NCBI GenBank assembly: GCA_964636885.1
Contig: CAZWVA010000084.1
Location: 1 to 8,855, forward strand
DNA from: CAZWVA01 sp964636885
GTDB taxonomy: Bacteria > Desulfobacterota_D > UBA1144 > Nemesobacterales > CSP1-2
DNA: 8,855 bases
Reading direction: 5' to 3'
Of the stretch, positions 1 through 6,462 are shown in pieces (position 1 is the stretch's first letter; each line of letters opens with the position of its first letter). The notes beneath the pieces were generated by a model. That model worked only from the letters and a program-made list of their open reading frames with translations. It ran no database searches and was not told where the DNA came from. The position numbers and the translations under genes were made by a program.

Positions 1-378
1 TGCTCGGCTATCGTCTAGTATAAAGCCGACCTCTTCTGTTGTGAGCATGGAACTGCTCGGAATCGGAACCACGCCGATCTTAATGGCTCCCAAAAAGACC
101 AGAGGGAATTCGGGAAGATTAGGAAGGCGTATGAGAAGGCGGTCCCCTTTCCTAAATCCGAGGGAGAGTAGTGCGTTTGCTATCCTGTTTGTAATAATGG
201 AAAGGTCGTAAAATGTAAACCTTCTGGTCTCCCCTTCCTCGTTCTCCCAGTAGAGGGCGATTTTATCTCTGTGCGATTCCCTTCTGGCGTGTTTATCCGT
301 GCAGTCACGGCCGATGTTATAGTATGTAGGGATTTCCCATCTCCAGGAGCGGCAGAGTTCTTCGTAATTGAATTCCAT
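1..378 (-). CDS. Acyl-CoA synthetase (AMP-forming), N-terminal fragment
   Basis: This is an open reading frame of 126 codons that starts at the ATG at 378 and runs off the left edge, so only the N-terminus is present. The protein begins MEFNYEELCRSW and contains 'DKIALYWENEEGE', 'FTFYDL', 'RIANALLSLGFRKGDRLLI', 'LPNLPEFPLVFLGAIKIG' and 'VPIPSSSMLTTEEV'. This order is typical of the N-terminal domain of the ANL superfamily (acyl- or aryl-CoA ligases), closest in style to medium-chain acyl-CoA or benzoate-CoA ligases. Such enzymes activate a carboxylic acid with ATP and then transfer it to CoA in the cytoplasm. The P-loop and the A8/A10 motifs lie outside the window, so the substrate cannot be inferred. 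An in-frame stop 13 codons upstream fixes the start region. No strong Shine-Dalgarno is visible. It appears unrelated to the signalling locus and has its own candidate -10. Confidence 0.85.
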   Translation of the reverse strand, partial: MEFNYEELCRSWRWEIPTYYNIGRDCTDKHARRESHRDKIALYWENEEGETRRFTFYDLSIITNRIANALLSLGFRKGDRLLIRLPNLPEFPLVFLGAIKIGVVPIPSSSMLTTEEVGFILDDSRA

Positions 379-413
379 CTGTGGGGCTTTTTTTAGGCTC
401 TTTTCAATAGAAG

Positions 414-439
414 ATTATATCGGTTATAAGGAATTTCAA
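414..439 (-). promoter_or_regulatory. Weak candidate promoter for the acyl-CoA synthetase gene
   Basis: On the minus strand a perfect TATAAT (419 to 414) lies about 36 nt before the ATG at 378. A TTGAAA (439 to 434) lies upstream, but the spacer is only 14 nt, short of the usual 16-18. The -10 is credible and the -35 assignment is weak. Confidence 0.35.
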
Positions 440-451
440 TTTTCTCGACCT

Positions 452-509
452 CCATCACCTGATGGTCAGCCAGAGCTCCGTCCTGAGAGAGGGAAGGAGG
501 CACTGGCTG
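452..509. repeat. Two inverted repeats in the 379-530 intergenic region
   Basis: A compact inverted repeat, CCATCA-CC-TGATGG, occupies 452-465. A second pair with 7-bp arms, CAGCCAG (467-473) and CTGGCTG (503-509), has a 29-nt loop. They lie between the stop of the 148-aa gene at 531 and the next start at 378. Neither is followed by a T-tract in the minus direction, so they are not convincing intrinsic terminators. They could be an operator or an mRNA structure. This is the only structure I see in this short gap besides the candidate promoter. Confidence 0.3.
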
Positions 510-530
510 GGAGGGTTTAGGAGAGAATGG

Positions 531-977
531 TCATTTTTTAAAGAGCCAGTTTATGAACTCGGAGTAAGAACCAAAGGAGTAGACCCCATTGGATGACGCG
601 GGGATAAAGCTGATTCCTTTTATTTCGTTTTCAAGCTCCTGGAATATGGAGTGAGGGTTGAAATCCTTAAATTCTGATCTCCCCCAGGGTTTAAAAAGCC
701 CCTCCTCGCCACCTCTTACGTTTAGCTGTCCATTGGGGGAAAGAGTAATGTAGTCCTTCGCATTCCTAAAATAGAAGACGGCTTTACCATCGCCCTTTTT
801 CTCCTTTAGAAGCCTTACAACGTGTTTTATGCTGTACTCGTTATCTGCCGTCCTCTCGTCTTTAGGTTGGATGAATCCATTTGAGTATGCCATTTTTAGT
901 TTCTTCCGTATCCATTTGTATACGGTTTCTCTCTCGGATTGTGCATGTTTTCTTTCTCCGAATGGAATCACCGTCAT
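531..977 (-). CDS. Hypothetical protein, 148 aa, cotranscribed with the response regulator
   Basis: I do not recognise this family. The ATG at 977 is preceded by a strong ribosome binding site (AAGGAAGGG, about 5 nt upstream). The gene starts 18 nt after the stop of the regulator gene, so the two almost certainly form one transcript. The protein is soluble-looking, with no signal peptide or membrane segment. It is lysine-rich in its first 65 residues and has a predicted beta-rich middle ('KAVFYFRNAKDYITLSPNG') and an aromatic C-terminus ('YSFGSYSEFINWLFKK'). No cysteine pairs or nucleotide-binding motifs were seen. It contains no helix-turn-helix that I can recognise. The context suggests a partner or effector of the atypical regulator, but this is guilt by association only. 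Confidence 0.75.
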   Translation of the reverse strand: MTVIPFGERKHAQSERETVYKWIRKKLKMAYSNGFIQPKDERTADNEYSIKHVVRLLKEKKGDGKAVFYFRNAKDYITLSPNGQLNVRGGEEGLFKPWGRSEFKDFNPHSIFQELENEIKGISFIPASSNGVYSFGSYSEFINWLFKK

Positions 978-995
978 AAAACCCTTCCTTTACCC

Positions 996-1622
996 TTAAA
1001 GGGTCATTGAGGATTTTTGTTGGAGGGGATCGTTTAAATTTCTCTGTCTTGTGTAAGCCATAATCTGATACCTGCTTTGAAGGCCCATCTTGATAAAGAT
1101 GTTGGACACGTGAGCTTTAACCGTCTTTTCGCTTATAGAGAGCTTCTTGGCTATCTCTCTATTACTGAAGCCGCTTTTAATGAGCTCCACTATCTTCTCC
1201 TCTCTTTTTGTGAGTTTGCGTTTTTTCTCGTCCACGCGTTTAACCGGGTTCGGTTGTAAGTAGCCTCTTTGGTTATCCCCCTTTATAATCCCTATTAGTT
1301 TTCTGGAATCGGTCTCTTTTGTTATGTATATGACGTTGGGGAAATGGGGCTCATCACGGTTAGAAAACAGGATAAGCCTGGTACGGGGGCTTTTTCCGGT
1401 TATCGAATCGAGGAGTTTGGGAATCTCAGGGTTAAATAGCCGGTTATCGATAAAGAGAAATTCCGGTTTTATATTGCTGATACATTCTTCGATATCCTGT
1501 GGGTTTGAGAATGAGGCCGCTATCTCTATTCTGCCCTCGTCTTTTAGTATCCTTTGGATCCCCTCTAGGAAGAACCTTGAATTCGAAACGAGCGCCATTT
1601 GGATGGGTTTTAGTCCCCTCAT
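996..1622 (-). CDS. NarL/FixJ-family response regulator with degenerate receiver (LuxR HTH)
   Basis: The 208-aa protein has an N-terminal receiver-like domain (about 6-118) and a C-terminal LuxR-type helix-turn-helix (about 136-192, 'LTKREEKIVELIKSGFSNRE' continuing into 'SEKTVKAHVSNIFIKMG'). The DNA-binding domain is fully canonical. In the receiver, Asp59 ('FLFID') sits at the phospho-acceptor position, Ser87 at the Thr/Ser switch position and Lys102 at the conserved lysine. The acidic pair near the N-terminus that binds Mg2+ is replaced by Ser13-Asn14 ('LVSNSRFF' where NarL types have V-D-D-H). Phosphorylation is therefore doubtful, and it may act constitutively or through a ligand or partner. 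No histidine kinase is nearby. The start at 1622 has an excellent AAGGAGG 8 nt upstream. An ECF-type promoter candidate lies about 100 bp upstream at 1725-1752. Confidence 0.9.
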   Translation of the reverse strand: MRGLKPIQMALVSNSRFFLEGIQRILKDEGRIEIAASFSNPQDIEECISNIKPEFLFIDNRLFNPEIPKLLDSITGKSPRTRLILFSNRDEPHFPNVIYITKETDSRKLIGIIKGDNQRGYLQPNPVKRVDEKKRKLTKREEKIVELIKSGFSNREIAKKLSISEKTVKAHVSNIFIKMGLQSRYQIMAYTRQRNLNDPLQQKSSMTL

Positions 1623-1724
1623 GACATTTGCCTCCTTGCATCTAGTAGAGATTTAGAAAACATCAAAAGATCCCACTTGCCCGATCTTGTTTTGTACCCT
1701 CTACATCCTTAGGTTTTGTCGTAT

Positions 1725-1752
1725 TTAGACGAAAGGTTTTTACGGATTCCCC
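1725..1752 (-). promoter_or_regulatory. ECF-type promoter candidate, copy 1 (upstream of response regulator)
   Basis: Read on the minus strand, GGGGAA (1752-1747) is followed by 15 nt and then CGTCTAA (1731-1725). The GGAA / CGTC pair is the usual shape of ECF sigma promoters, although the 15-nt spacing is at the short end. Over 28 aligned bases this copy differs from copy 2 (3370-3397) at only five positions. The predicted transcript has a leader of about 95 nt before the regulator ATG. It lies in the 280-bp region between the divergent regulator and sigma genes. Confidence 0.65.
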
Positions 1753-1858
1753 TTTTAATTTACGGTGTAAGGCATTAAAATCTCTGCTGGACCCTGTACC
1801 TTTGGGACATGGAGAGGCCTAATTATAGGGTTCTTGGGTTCGGCCCCGTTTTAGTGGA

Positions 1859-1888
1859 TTGACAATTAGGCCGTTTAAGAGCTAAATA
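1859..1888 (+). promoter_or_regulatory. Housekeeping-type promoter candidate for the sigma gene
   Basis: A perfect -35 TTGACA occupies 1859-1864. The -10 is poor: CTAAAT (1882-1887, spacer 17) or TAAATA (1883-1888, spacer 18), each matching TATAAT at three of six positions. Initiation would fall near 1894-1896, only about 8 nt before the ATG at 1903. That agrees with the absence of a Shine-Dalgarno and suggests a nearly leaderless message. It is clearly different from the GGGAA/CGTCTAA element. Confidence 0.4.
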
Positions 1889-1902
1889 TTTCCAATCTAT
1901 AA

Positions 1903-2694
1903 ATGGATAAAAAGACCTTAACCGAAGAGGAAGCCCTTTTCATCCGGAGTATATGCAGGAGGAGCTTCGACAGGAATATCGACCTGGCAAACGATTGTTT
2001 CCTCTATGTATGGGAGAAGCTCCACGAGAACGGGTCGCGCAGGATAAGGGCCTTTAGAGGAGGATCGAGCTTTCGGACTTTTCTCTACAGTGTTACAAAC
2101 AAGCTCGTCATCGATTTTAGGCGTACAAGGTTCGGATATAAGGTATTGCCGAGGTATTACTGGGAGTTTGACGAGATTAATCGGTATATATTTAAGCTTT
2201 TTTTCTATCAGAACCTGACATCGGAGTGGGTGGAGAATTCCATCCGGGCTGAGTTCAAAATCTCTCAAGGAGAGGCGGAGAGGAGGGTTAACGAGGTCGA
2301 AAGGAGGATAAGGGAAAGTAGATTGCAGATGGAAAGAATGGGTGGAATGCCCCTCGTTCTTCTGGGGGAGGGTGTGGATACCGTCTCCGCCGCTGATAGA
2401 AGAGAAAATCCGGAGGAGGATATGATAACGGCAGAGGTAGAGCGAAAAAGGGAGAGGATTTTAAAAGAGCTAAAAGAAGAGATTCAGGGATTCAAGGACG
2501 AGGACGTCTTGGTTCTCCAGCTTTACTTCGAGCATGGCTTAACGGCAAAGGAGGTTGCGGGGGCGGTGCCTGGGGTCAGTCAGAAAAACGTATATAAAAG
2601 GATAGAGAGGATGATTAGGAGGCTAAGGGCACGTTTACAAGAAAAGGGCATAAGTCAGGAGGATATAAACGATATATTCGAGCGTCTTACCTAG
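1903..2694 (+). CDS. ECF-like RNA polymerase sigma factor with long linker
   Basis: The 263-aa protein has a sigma region 2 at about 23-75 ('DLANDCFLYVWEKL', then 'FRTFLYSVTNKLVIDFRRTR'; core RNAP and -10 binding). It has a sigma region 4 helix-turn-helix at about 195-246 ('DEDVLVLQLYFEHGLTAKEV' and 'VSQKNVYKRIERMIRRLRAR'; -35 binding). The interval between them is about 120 residues, much longer than the 30-60 usual in ECF factors. It contains a charged helical stretch (about 108-145) and a 'RENPEEDM' segment that recalls the acidic spacer before region 4 in larger sigma factors. The total length also exceeds the usual 170-210 aa. No Shine-Dalgarno is visible before the ATG at 1903. The gene converges on the anti-sigma-like gene, with only 24 bp between stop codons, instead of the usual sigma/anti-sigma operon. 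It is the natural candidate to read the three ECF-type promoters in this window. Confidence 0.88.
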   Translation: MDKKTLTEEEALFIRSICRRSFDRNIDLANDCFLYVWEKLHENGSRRIRAFRGGSSFRTFLYSVTNKLVIDFRRTRFGYKVLPRYYWEFDEINRYIFKLFFYQNLTSEWVENSIRAEFKISQGEAERRVNEVERRIRESRLQMERMGGMPLVLLGEGVDTVSAADRRENPEEDMITAEVERKRERILKELKEEIQGFKDEDVLVLQLYFEHGLTAKEVAGAVPGVSQKNVYKRIERMIRRLRARLQEKGISQEDINDIFERLT

Positions 2695-2718
2695 GTCAGA
2701 TTGTTCCCTACCGCATAA

Positions 2719-3324
2719 CTATCGGTTACTCTCCAGCCTTACCTTAAGTAGTCCGTTGCCGTAGAGAATTAGGACTATTCTCTCGCCACCTTCTACCCTC
2801 CTTAGGGATTTGAGCTCCTCTTCGACCACTATGGTTGACACCTCTGAACCGGGCGGAAGCTCCTTGATGAGTCCGTTCTTTAGCTCTTCTTCGTTGCCTT
2901 TTTTGATGGTTGTAAGTAGGTCGGGGGTTAAATCGACCTGCTTTAAGGCAACCAGATCCCCGCCCCTATACCTCTCTTTCGGTGTATCATTGGATGTCAG
3001 GTATACGTTCAGGGTAACGGCTACCACTATAAGAAATACCGCCATAACGGGCACGAGAACAGATGGCCGTCCAAATAGGGCTAGAAGCCTTTCCATGCGG
3101 TTTGTCTCCTTTGTGGTTTCCATAAGGTGAATCGGGATAGTTAACCTCTCCCGGCAATCGCGGCAGGAGACAAAATGGGAGATAAGGCTTTCTCTCTTCT
3201 CCCTGTTTAGCCTTTTCTCTATGTATAGGGCGAACTCCTCATCGCTTGGACATGGACTGTCCTTTTTCTCGATAAGGGAGGTTGCAACTACACCGAGTGC
3301 TTCGTCTTCTCTTTTTAATCGCAT
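2719..3324 (-). CDS. Putative zinc-finger transmembrane anti-sigma factor
   Basis: The 201-aa protein begins with a cytoplasmic segment containing 'CPSDEEFALYIEKRLN' (25-40) and 'HFVSCRDCRERL' (50-61). His50, Cys54 and Cys57 form the H-x3-C-x2-C signature of the ZAS/zf-HC2 anti-sigma fold, and Cys25 is a likely fourth ligand. A single membrane segment follows at about 88-109 ('VLVPVMAVFLIVVAVTLNVY'). The remaining ~90 residues would be periplasmic, ending in a beta-rich tail ('ERIVLILYGNGLLKVRLESN'). Proteins of this plan hold an ECF sigma at the inner face of the cytoplasmic membrane until the outer domain is cleaved or rearranged. The start at 3324 has GGAG 5 nt upstream. The gene has its own ECF-type promoter candidate about 45 bp upstream, consistent with feedback control by the sigma encoded opposite. 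The partner assignment is inferred from adjacency. Confidence 0.85.
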   Translation of the reverse strand: MRLKREDEALGVVATSLIEKKDSPCPSDEEFALYIEKRLNREKRESLISHFVSCRDCRERLTIPIHLMETTKETNRMERLLALFGRPSVLVPVMAVFLIVVAVTLNVYLTSNDTPKERYRGGDLVALKQVDLTPDLLTTIKKGNEEELKNGLIKELPPGSEVSTIVVEEELKSLRRVEGGERIVLILYGNGLLKVRLESNR

Positions 3325-3369
3325 GACTTCTCCGGAAAGCGGACTATGTCAATCTTAACACGTTTTAGA

Positions 3370-3397
3370 TTAGACGAAAAGTTTATAGGGTTTCCCG
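3370..3397 (-). promoter_or_regulatory. ECF-type promoter candidate, copy 2 (upstream of anti-sigma gene)
   Basis: On the minus strand GGGAA (3396-3392), a 15-nt spacer and CGTCTAA (3376-3370) are followed by a leader of about 40 nt to the ATG at 3324. The spacer is T-rich just before the -10, as in the other two copies. The element sits in the 136-bp gap after the TPR-CHAT stop, where I see no convincing terminator hairpin. Confidence 0.7.
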
Positions 3398-3460
3398 ATT
3401 CCAAATTGCGGATTTAAGTGAGGGGCTTTTATCCTGGAGTCTCAATACGAACTGACCCAA

Positions 3461-6299
3461 CTACCTCCACATGCCGATTAGAACAAACGGGGCCCAGTAA
3501 AAAGGCTCGCCGTATCTATCAGGCCTCTTAAGCATATTGATTTGGGCCTTTCTTAGGGCTTCGTACCCGAATCTTCCCTGGTTCTTCAGGTTCCTATAAA
3601 AGCTTCCCATCAGCTCGAACGTGGCTCTGTCATCCACCCTCCAGAGCGTGGCGATAACGGATGGAGTTCCAACCATGCTAAAGGCCAGCGCCATACTGCT
3701 CAGTTCCGCCCCCGTTGGGTTACTTTCGTTACGGTCTATTGCCGCTTCGCATGACGAAAGGACTACAAGATGCGTGTTTCTAGCAGGCGGCAGGCCGGTG
3801 ATATCCGAGAGTGTGAGGCTGCCGGAACCAAGAGGAGCCAATAGTATAGAAGGTTCCTCCTGAAGGATCCCGTGGGCCGCAAGATGGATTATCTCGCTTC
3901 TTCCCCAACTATTCTTGAAGTTCTCCTTTGTGGCGTCCTTTTCCAGAAAGACGGTGGTATTGGGAAAGGTCTCTTTTATGGTTAGAACCTCGCTCTCGGA
4001 GTAGGGAAGGGCGAGTTCAGGCTCGCCGAGATCGGGATTACCAAATGCGACAATCGAGCTAATCCCCTTTCTCCGACTGTCTCTTAGTATCGTATCCAGG
4101 TAGTTAATGGACGTTGATACGAGATAGACTAGGTTCTTTTTCTCCACTAAAAACTCTAATCCACCACCAATGGTCTTCCTCCCTAAGGCGTGGAAGGGGA
4201 GATAGTGGAGGGGACCAAAGGGGACTATGGCTACGGTTTCCACATGGCTTATCTCTTCTTCAATCGGCTCTATCAGGTAATGGTACAGGCGTACCGATAC
4301 GTCTTTTAAGGGAGCTATGTGTTTTCTATACCTATCGGTTCCGTCATCTAACCAGCTATTCGTTGGTATGGATTTACTTGTCTCTATAAGTCTCCTAAAG
4401 AGCATCACTAATCGGTTTAATTCCTCCTTCGTTATAGAGATACGCTTTACGTTTAGATACCTTTCTCCTATCAGGAATACGTAGGTCTCTTTATCGGTTA
4501 TAAAGTACTCTACAAAAACGACGTTTGGAGGAATCTCCCCCTCTCGTTTCAGGTCTAAAATGGTTTCGGGATCTACGCTGAGGAGACTATAGAGTTCGGG
4601 GTGTTCGATTTTTAACCTTGAGGCTATCTGACTGAACTCTTTTCTTGTTTGCGCCAGTGTCTTTACCAGGTTGTCGATCTTCTCTAGGTTGGGCGAGGGT
4701 TTTGTTCTTTCTCTTACGAGTTCGTAGTTTATCGAAGACTCTTTTCTAAAAAGCCCATCGAACCTCTCAAGGAGCCCTCTGGTTCTTTCGTCGGAGGAGG
4801 TTATCCCGCTCTCAAGGAGGGTATCACGTAGGGTCTTTGATCTACTCCTTTCTATGTACTTAAGTGCCTCCTCTCTCTTTCCCAGCCTTATAAGCAGTGA
4901 CACGAGCCTCTCATAGACCTTTACATTCACGTCGCTAAAGAGTCGCTCTGCCTCTTCTCCTCCGGAGACATCCCTTCTAATCGATTCGAATACATCCACC
5001 GCCTCCTTATAGTTCTTCTCTGCCGATGCCAAGTCGCCCTTTTCCTCTGAGAAAACCCCTCTTCCGAAGAGGGAAACGCGTATCCACTCCCTGTCCCCGA
5101 GCTCCCTGTAGATCGCTATGGCCTTATCTAGATTCTCTATTGCGGCGTTCCAGTCCTTGATCTCCCCCTTTAGGTAGCCGATGTTGTTTAGGCTTCGGGC
5201 GATCCTGTCTTTAAAGCCGAGTTCCTCGAATATCTCTAAGGAGGAGTCGTATAGGTTAAGCGCCTCTTTGTACCTACCCTCCCTATGCTTCACCTCACCC
5301 ATGTAGTTCAGGTTCACGGCCGTCATTAATCTGTCTTTCGATTTCTCGCTCATCGCGAGTGATCGTTCTAGGTATTTAAGGGCCTCATCGTAATTGCCCA
5401 GCTCTTTATATAGCTCCCCTACTATGCTGAGACTCGTGGCGATCTCGGCCTTAAGCCCTAACCCTTCGTTTATCTCCAACGCCATTCTGTAGTTTTCAAG
5501 GGCCTTTCCATAGTCGCCCTGGTGTCTATAGATAACGCCTATTACGCTAAGGGCCTGAGCCTTTAGGTTCTCCTCATTTGCCTTATCGGCGACCTCAAGG
5601 GCACGGTCTAGGTACTCGATGGACTTTTTATAGTTCCTGAGGCGGAGGTTAATCGTGCCAAGGNNNNNNNNNNNNNNNNNNNNNNNNNNNNNNNNNNNNN
5701 NNNNNNCTAATCCCCTCACTAATAGAAAGGGCATATTCCAAGAGCCCGATCGATTCCCTGTAGTCCCCGAGATAGCTATAGAGATTGGCAACGTTATTTA
5801 AATTGTGTGCGATTCCCGCCTTATCGCCTAGTTCCTCTTGTGTCTCTATGGCCCTCTTAAAGTGCCCTATCCCATCCTCGTATTTCCCCATGTCCGTATA
5901 TGCCTTTCCCAAATAGCTATAGTTCTTCGCGAGTCCAGGCTTGTAGTCCAGGGTTCTATATATTTCCAGGGAGCGTTCAAAGTAGGAGATCGCCATACTG
6001 AATCGCCTCTCCTTTAAGAGTAGGGAGCCGGCTCTGGATAATACGCCTGCGATCTTCAGTTTGTCCTCCCTTGACTCGGTCTCCACCCCGGCTTGAGAGA
6101 GCTTTTCCAGGGCCTCTCCGTATCTTCCCATGTCGTATAACCTTGCCCCCTCTTTTATCGTCTTAACGGCTTCTTTATCCTCTATCCCTATATCGGCCTG
6201 CCTTGCGGCAATACATGCGCCTAGTGGCAGGGCTATTAGGAGTATAATCAGAGGCTGGTAGGCGGTCTTTTTCCGATTTGGGAGTGTATAGGTATTCAT
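3461..6299 (-). CDS. TPR-CHAT lipoprotein (putative caspase-like protease), broken by an assembly gap
   Basis: One gene is split only by the Ns at 5664-5706. The N-terminus has a lipoprotein signal peptide with lipobox LGA-C29 ('LIALPLGAC'), and Ile at +2 permits outer-membrane sorting. About ten 40-residue kinesin-light-chain-type TPRs follow. A helical linker leads to a CHAT domain (about 655-942) with 'VPFGPLHYLPFHAL', 'FGNPDL', 'LPYSESEV', 'IIHLAAHG', 'VVLSSCEAA' and 'ATLWRVDDRATFELMGSFY'. The predicted catalytic dyad is His (codon 3874-3872) and Cys (codon 3751-3749), and both are present. CHAT domains are clan CD cysteine peptidases, and the TPRs normally bind the activator or substrate. 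Expected length is about 942 aa if the gap is corrected to 33 nt. The start at 6299 follows an in-frame TGA two codons upstream. Its Shine-Dalgarno is weak. It has its own ECF-type promoter candidate. Confidence 0.9.
5664..5706. other. Assembly gap (43 Ns) inside the TPR region
   Basis: The 43 Ns shift the reading frame between the two halves of the TPR-CHAT gene: the upstream half ends in a spurious Pro-Trp-His-Asp and stop just past the gap. The partial codons on each side (AG- and -C) require a gap of 3n bases. The 40-residue TPR register predicts 12 missing residues, which means 33 unknown bases. The stated gap length is therefore wrong, or the site hides extra repeats. Confidence 0.9.
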
Positions 6300-6366
6300 C
6301 TCTCAAGCTTAAAAAAGTACCCCGGGTTTAATAGAGCGCCTATATCGGAACTCCTCCTAGATCGGT

Positions 6367-6395
6367 TTAGACGAAAAACGAGTGGGATCTTCCCG
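6367..6395 (-). promoter_or_regulatory. ECF-type promoter candidate, copy 3 (upstream of TPR-CHAT gene)
   Basis: On the minus strand CGGGAA (6395-6390), a 16-nt spacer ending in five Ts and CGTCTAA (6373-6367) precede the ATG at 6299, with a leader of about 60 nt. The -10 and its T-rich flank match copies 1 and 2 exactly, while the spacer sequence is more diverged and one base longer. The 163-bp region 6300-6462 holds this element and the 13-bp palindrome at 6446-6458, and no credible gene. Confidence 0.6.
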
Positions 6396-6445
6396 AATGG
6401 TTCCAGTAAAGGCCGGAGTATTAACGCATGCGGTAATCGGTATTC

Positions 6446-6458
6446 TAGAACGGTTCTA
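6446..6458. promoter_or_regulatory. 13-bp palindrome, possible operator
   Basis: TAGAAC-g-GTTCTA is a perfect 6-1-6 inverted repeat. It lies just after the stop of the small Cys-motif gene and about 50 bp upstream of the -35 element of ECF-type promoter copy 3. A site for a dimeric regulator, for example the LuxR-type regulator in this window, is possible. No T-tract follows it in the minus direction, so it is not a good terminator. A single short palindrome can also arise by chance. Confidence 0.3.
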
Positions 6459-6462
6459 CCCT

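Noticed and set aside
452..509. Intrinsic terminator for the regulator operon
   Set aside because: Hairpins exist but no T-tract follows them on the minus strand.
992..1004. Small inverted repeat ACCCTT-A-AAGGGT at the regulator stop codon
   Set aside because: It is short, overlaps the stop and spacer before the next gene's ribosome binding site, and has no T-tract. It may weakly affect translation of the 148-aa gene but does not support a terminator call.
1324..1656. Plus-strand and alternative minus-strand frames within the regulator gene (1077-1259, 1324-1656, 1444-1641)
   Set aside because: Shadows of the well-supported response regulator frame, without their own ribosome binding sites or domains.
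5649..6299. A separate short TPR lipoprotein ending just after the Ns
   Set aside because: The apparent stop arises only from the wrong gap length; TPR register and gene sense continue into the CHAT half.
1903..6299. A type III-E CRISPR (Craspase) locus, because of TPR-CHAT plus ECF sigma
   Set aside because: No gRAMP/Cas7-11, Cas1 or CRISPR array is present, and the TPR-CHAT protein has a lipoprotein signal. Only the logic is comparable.
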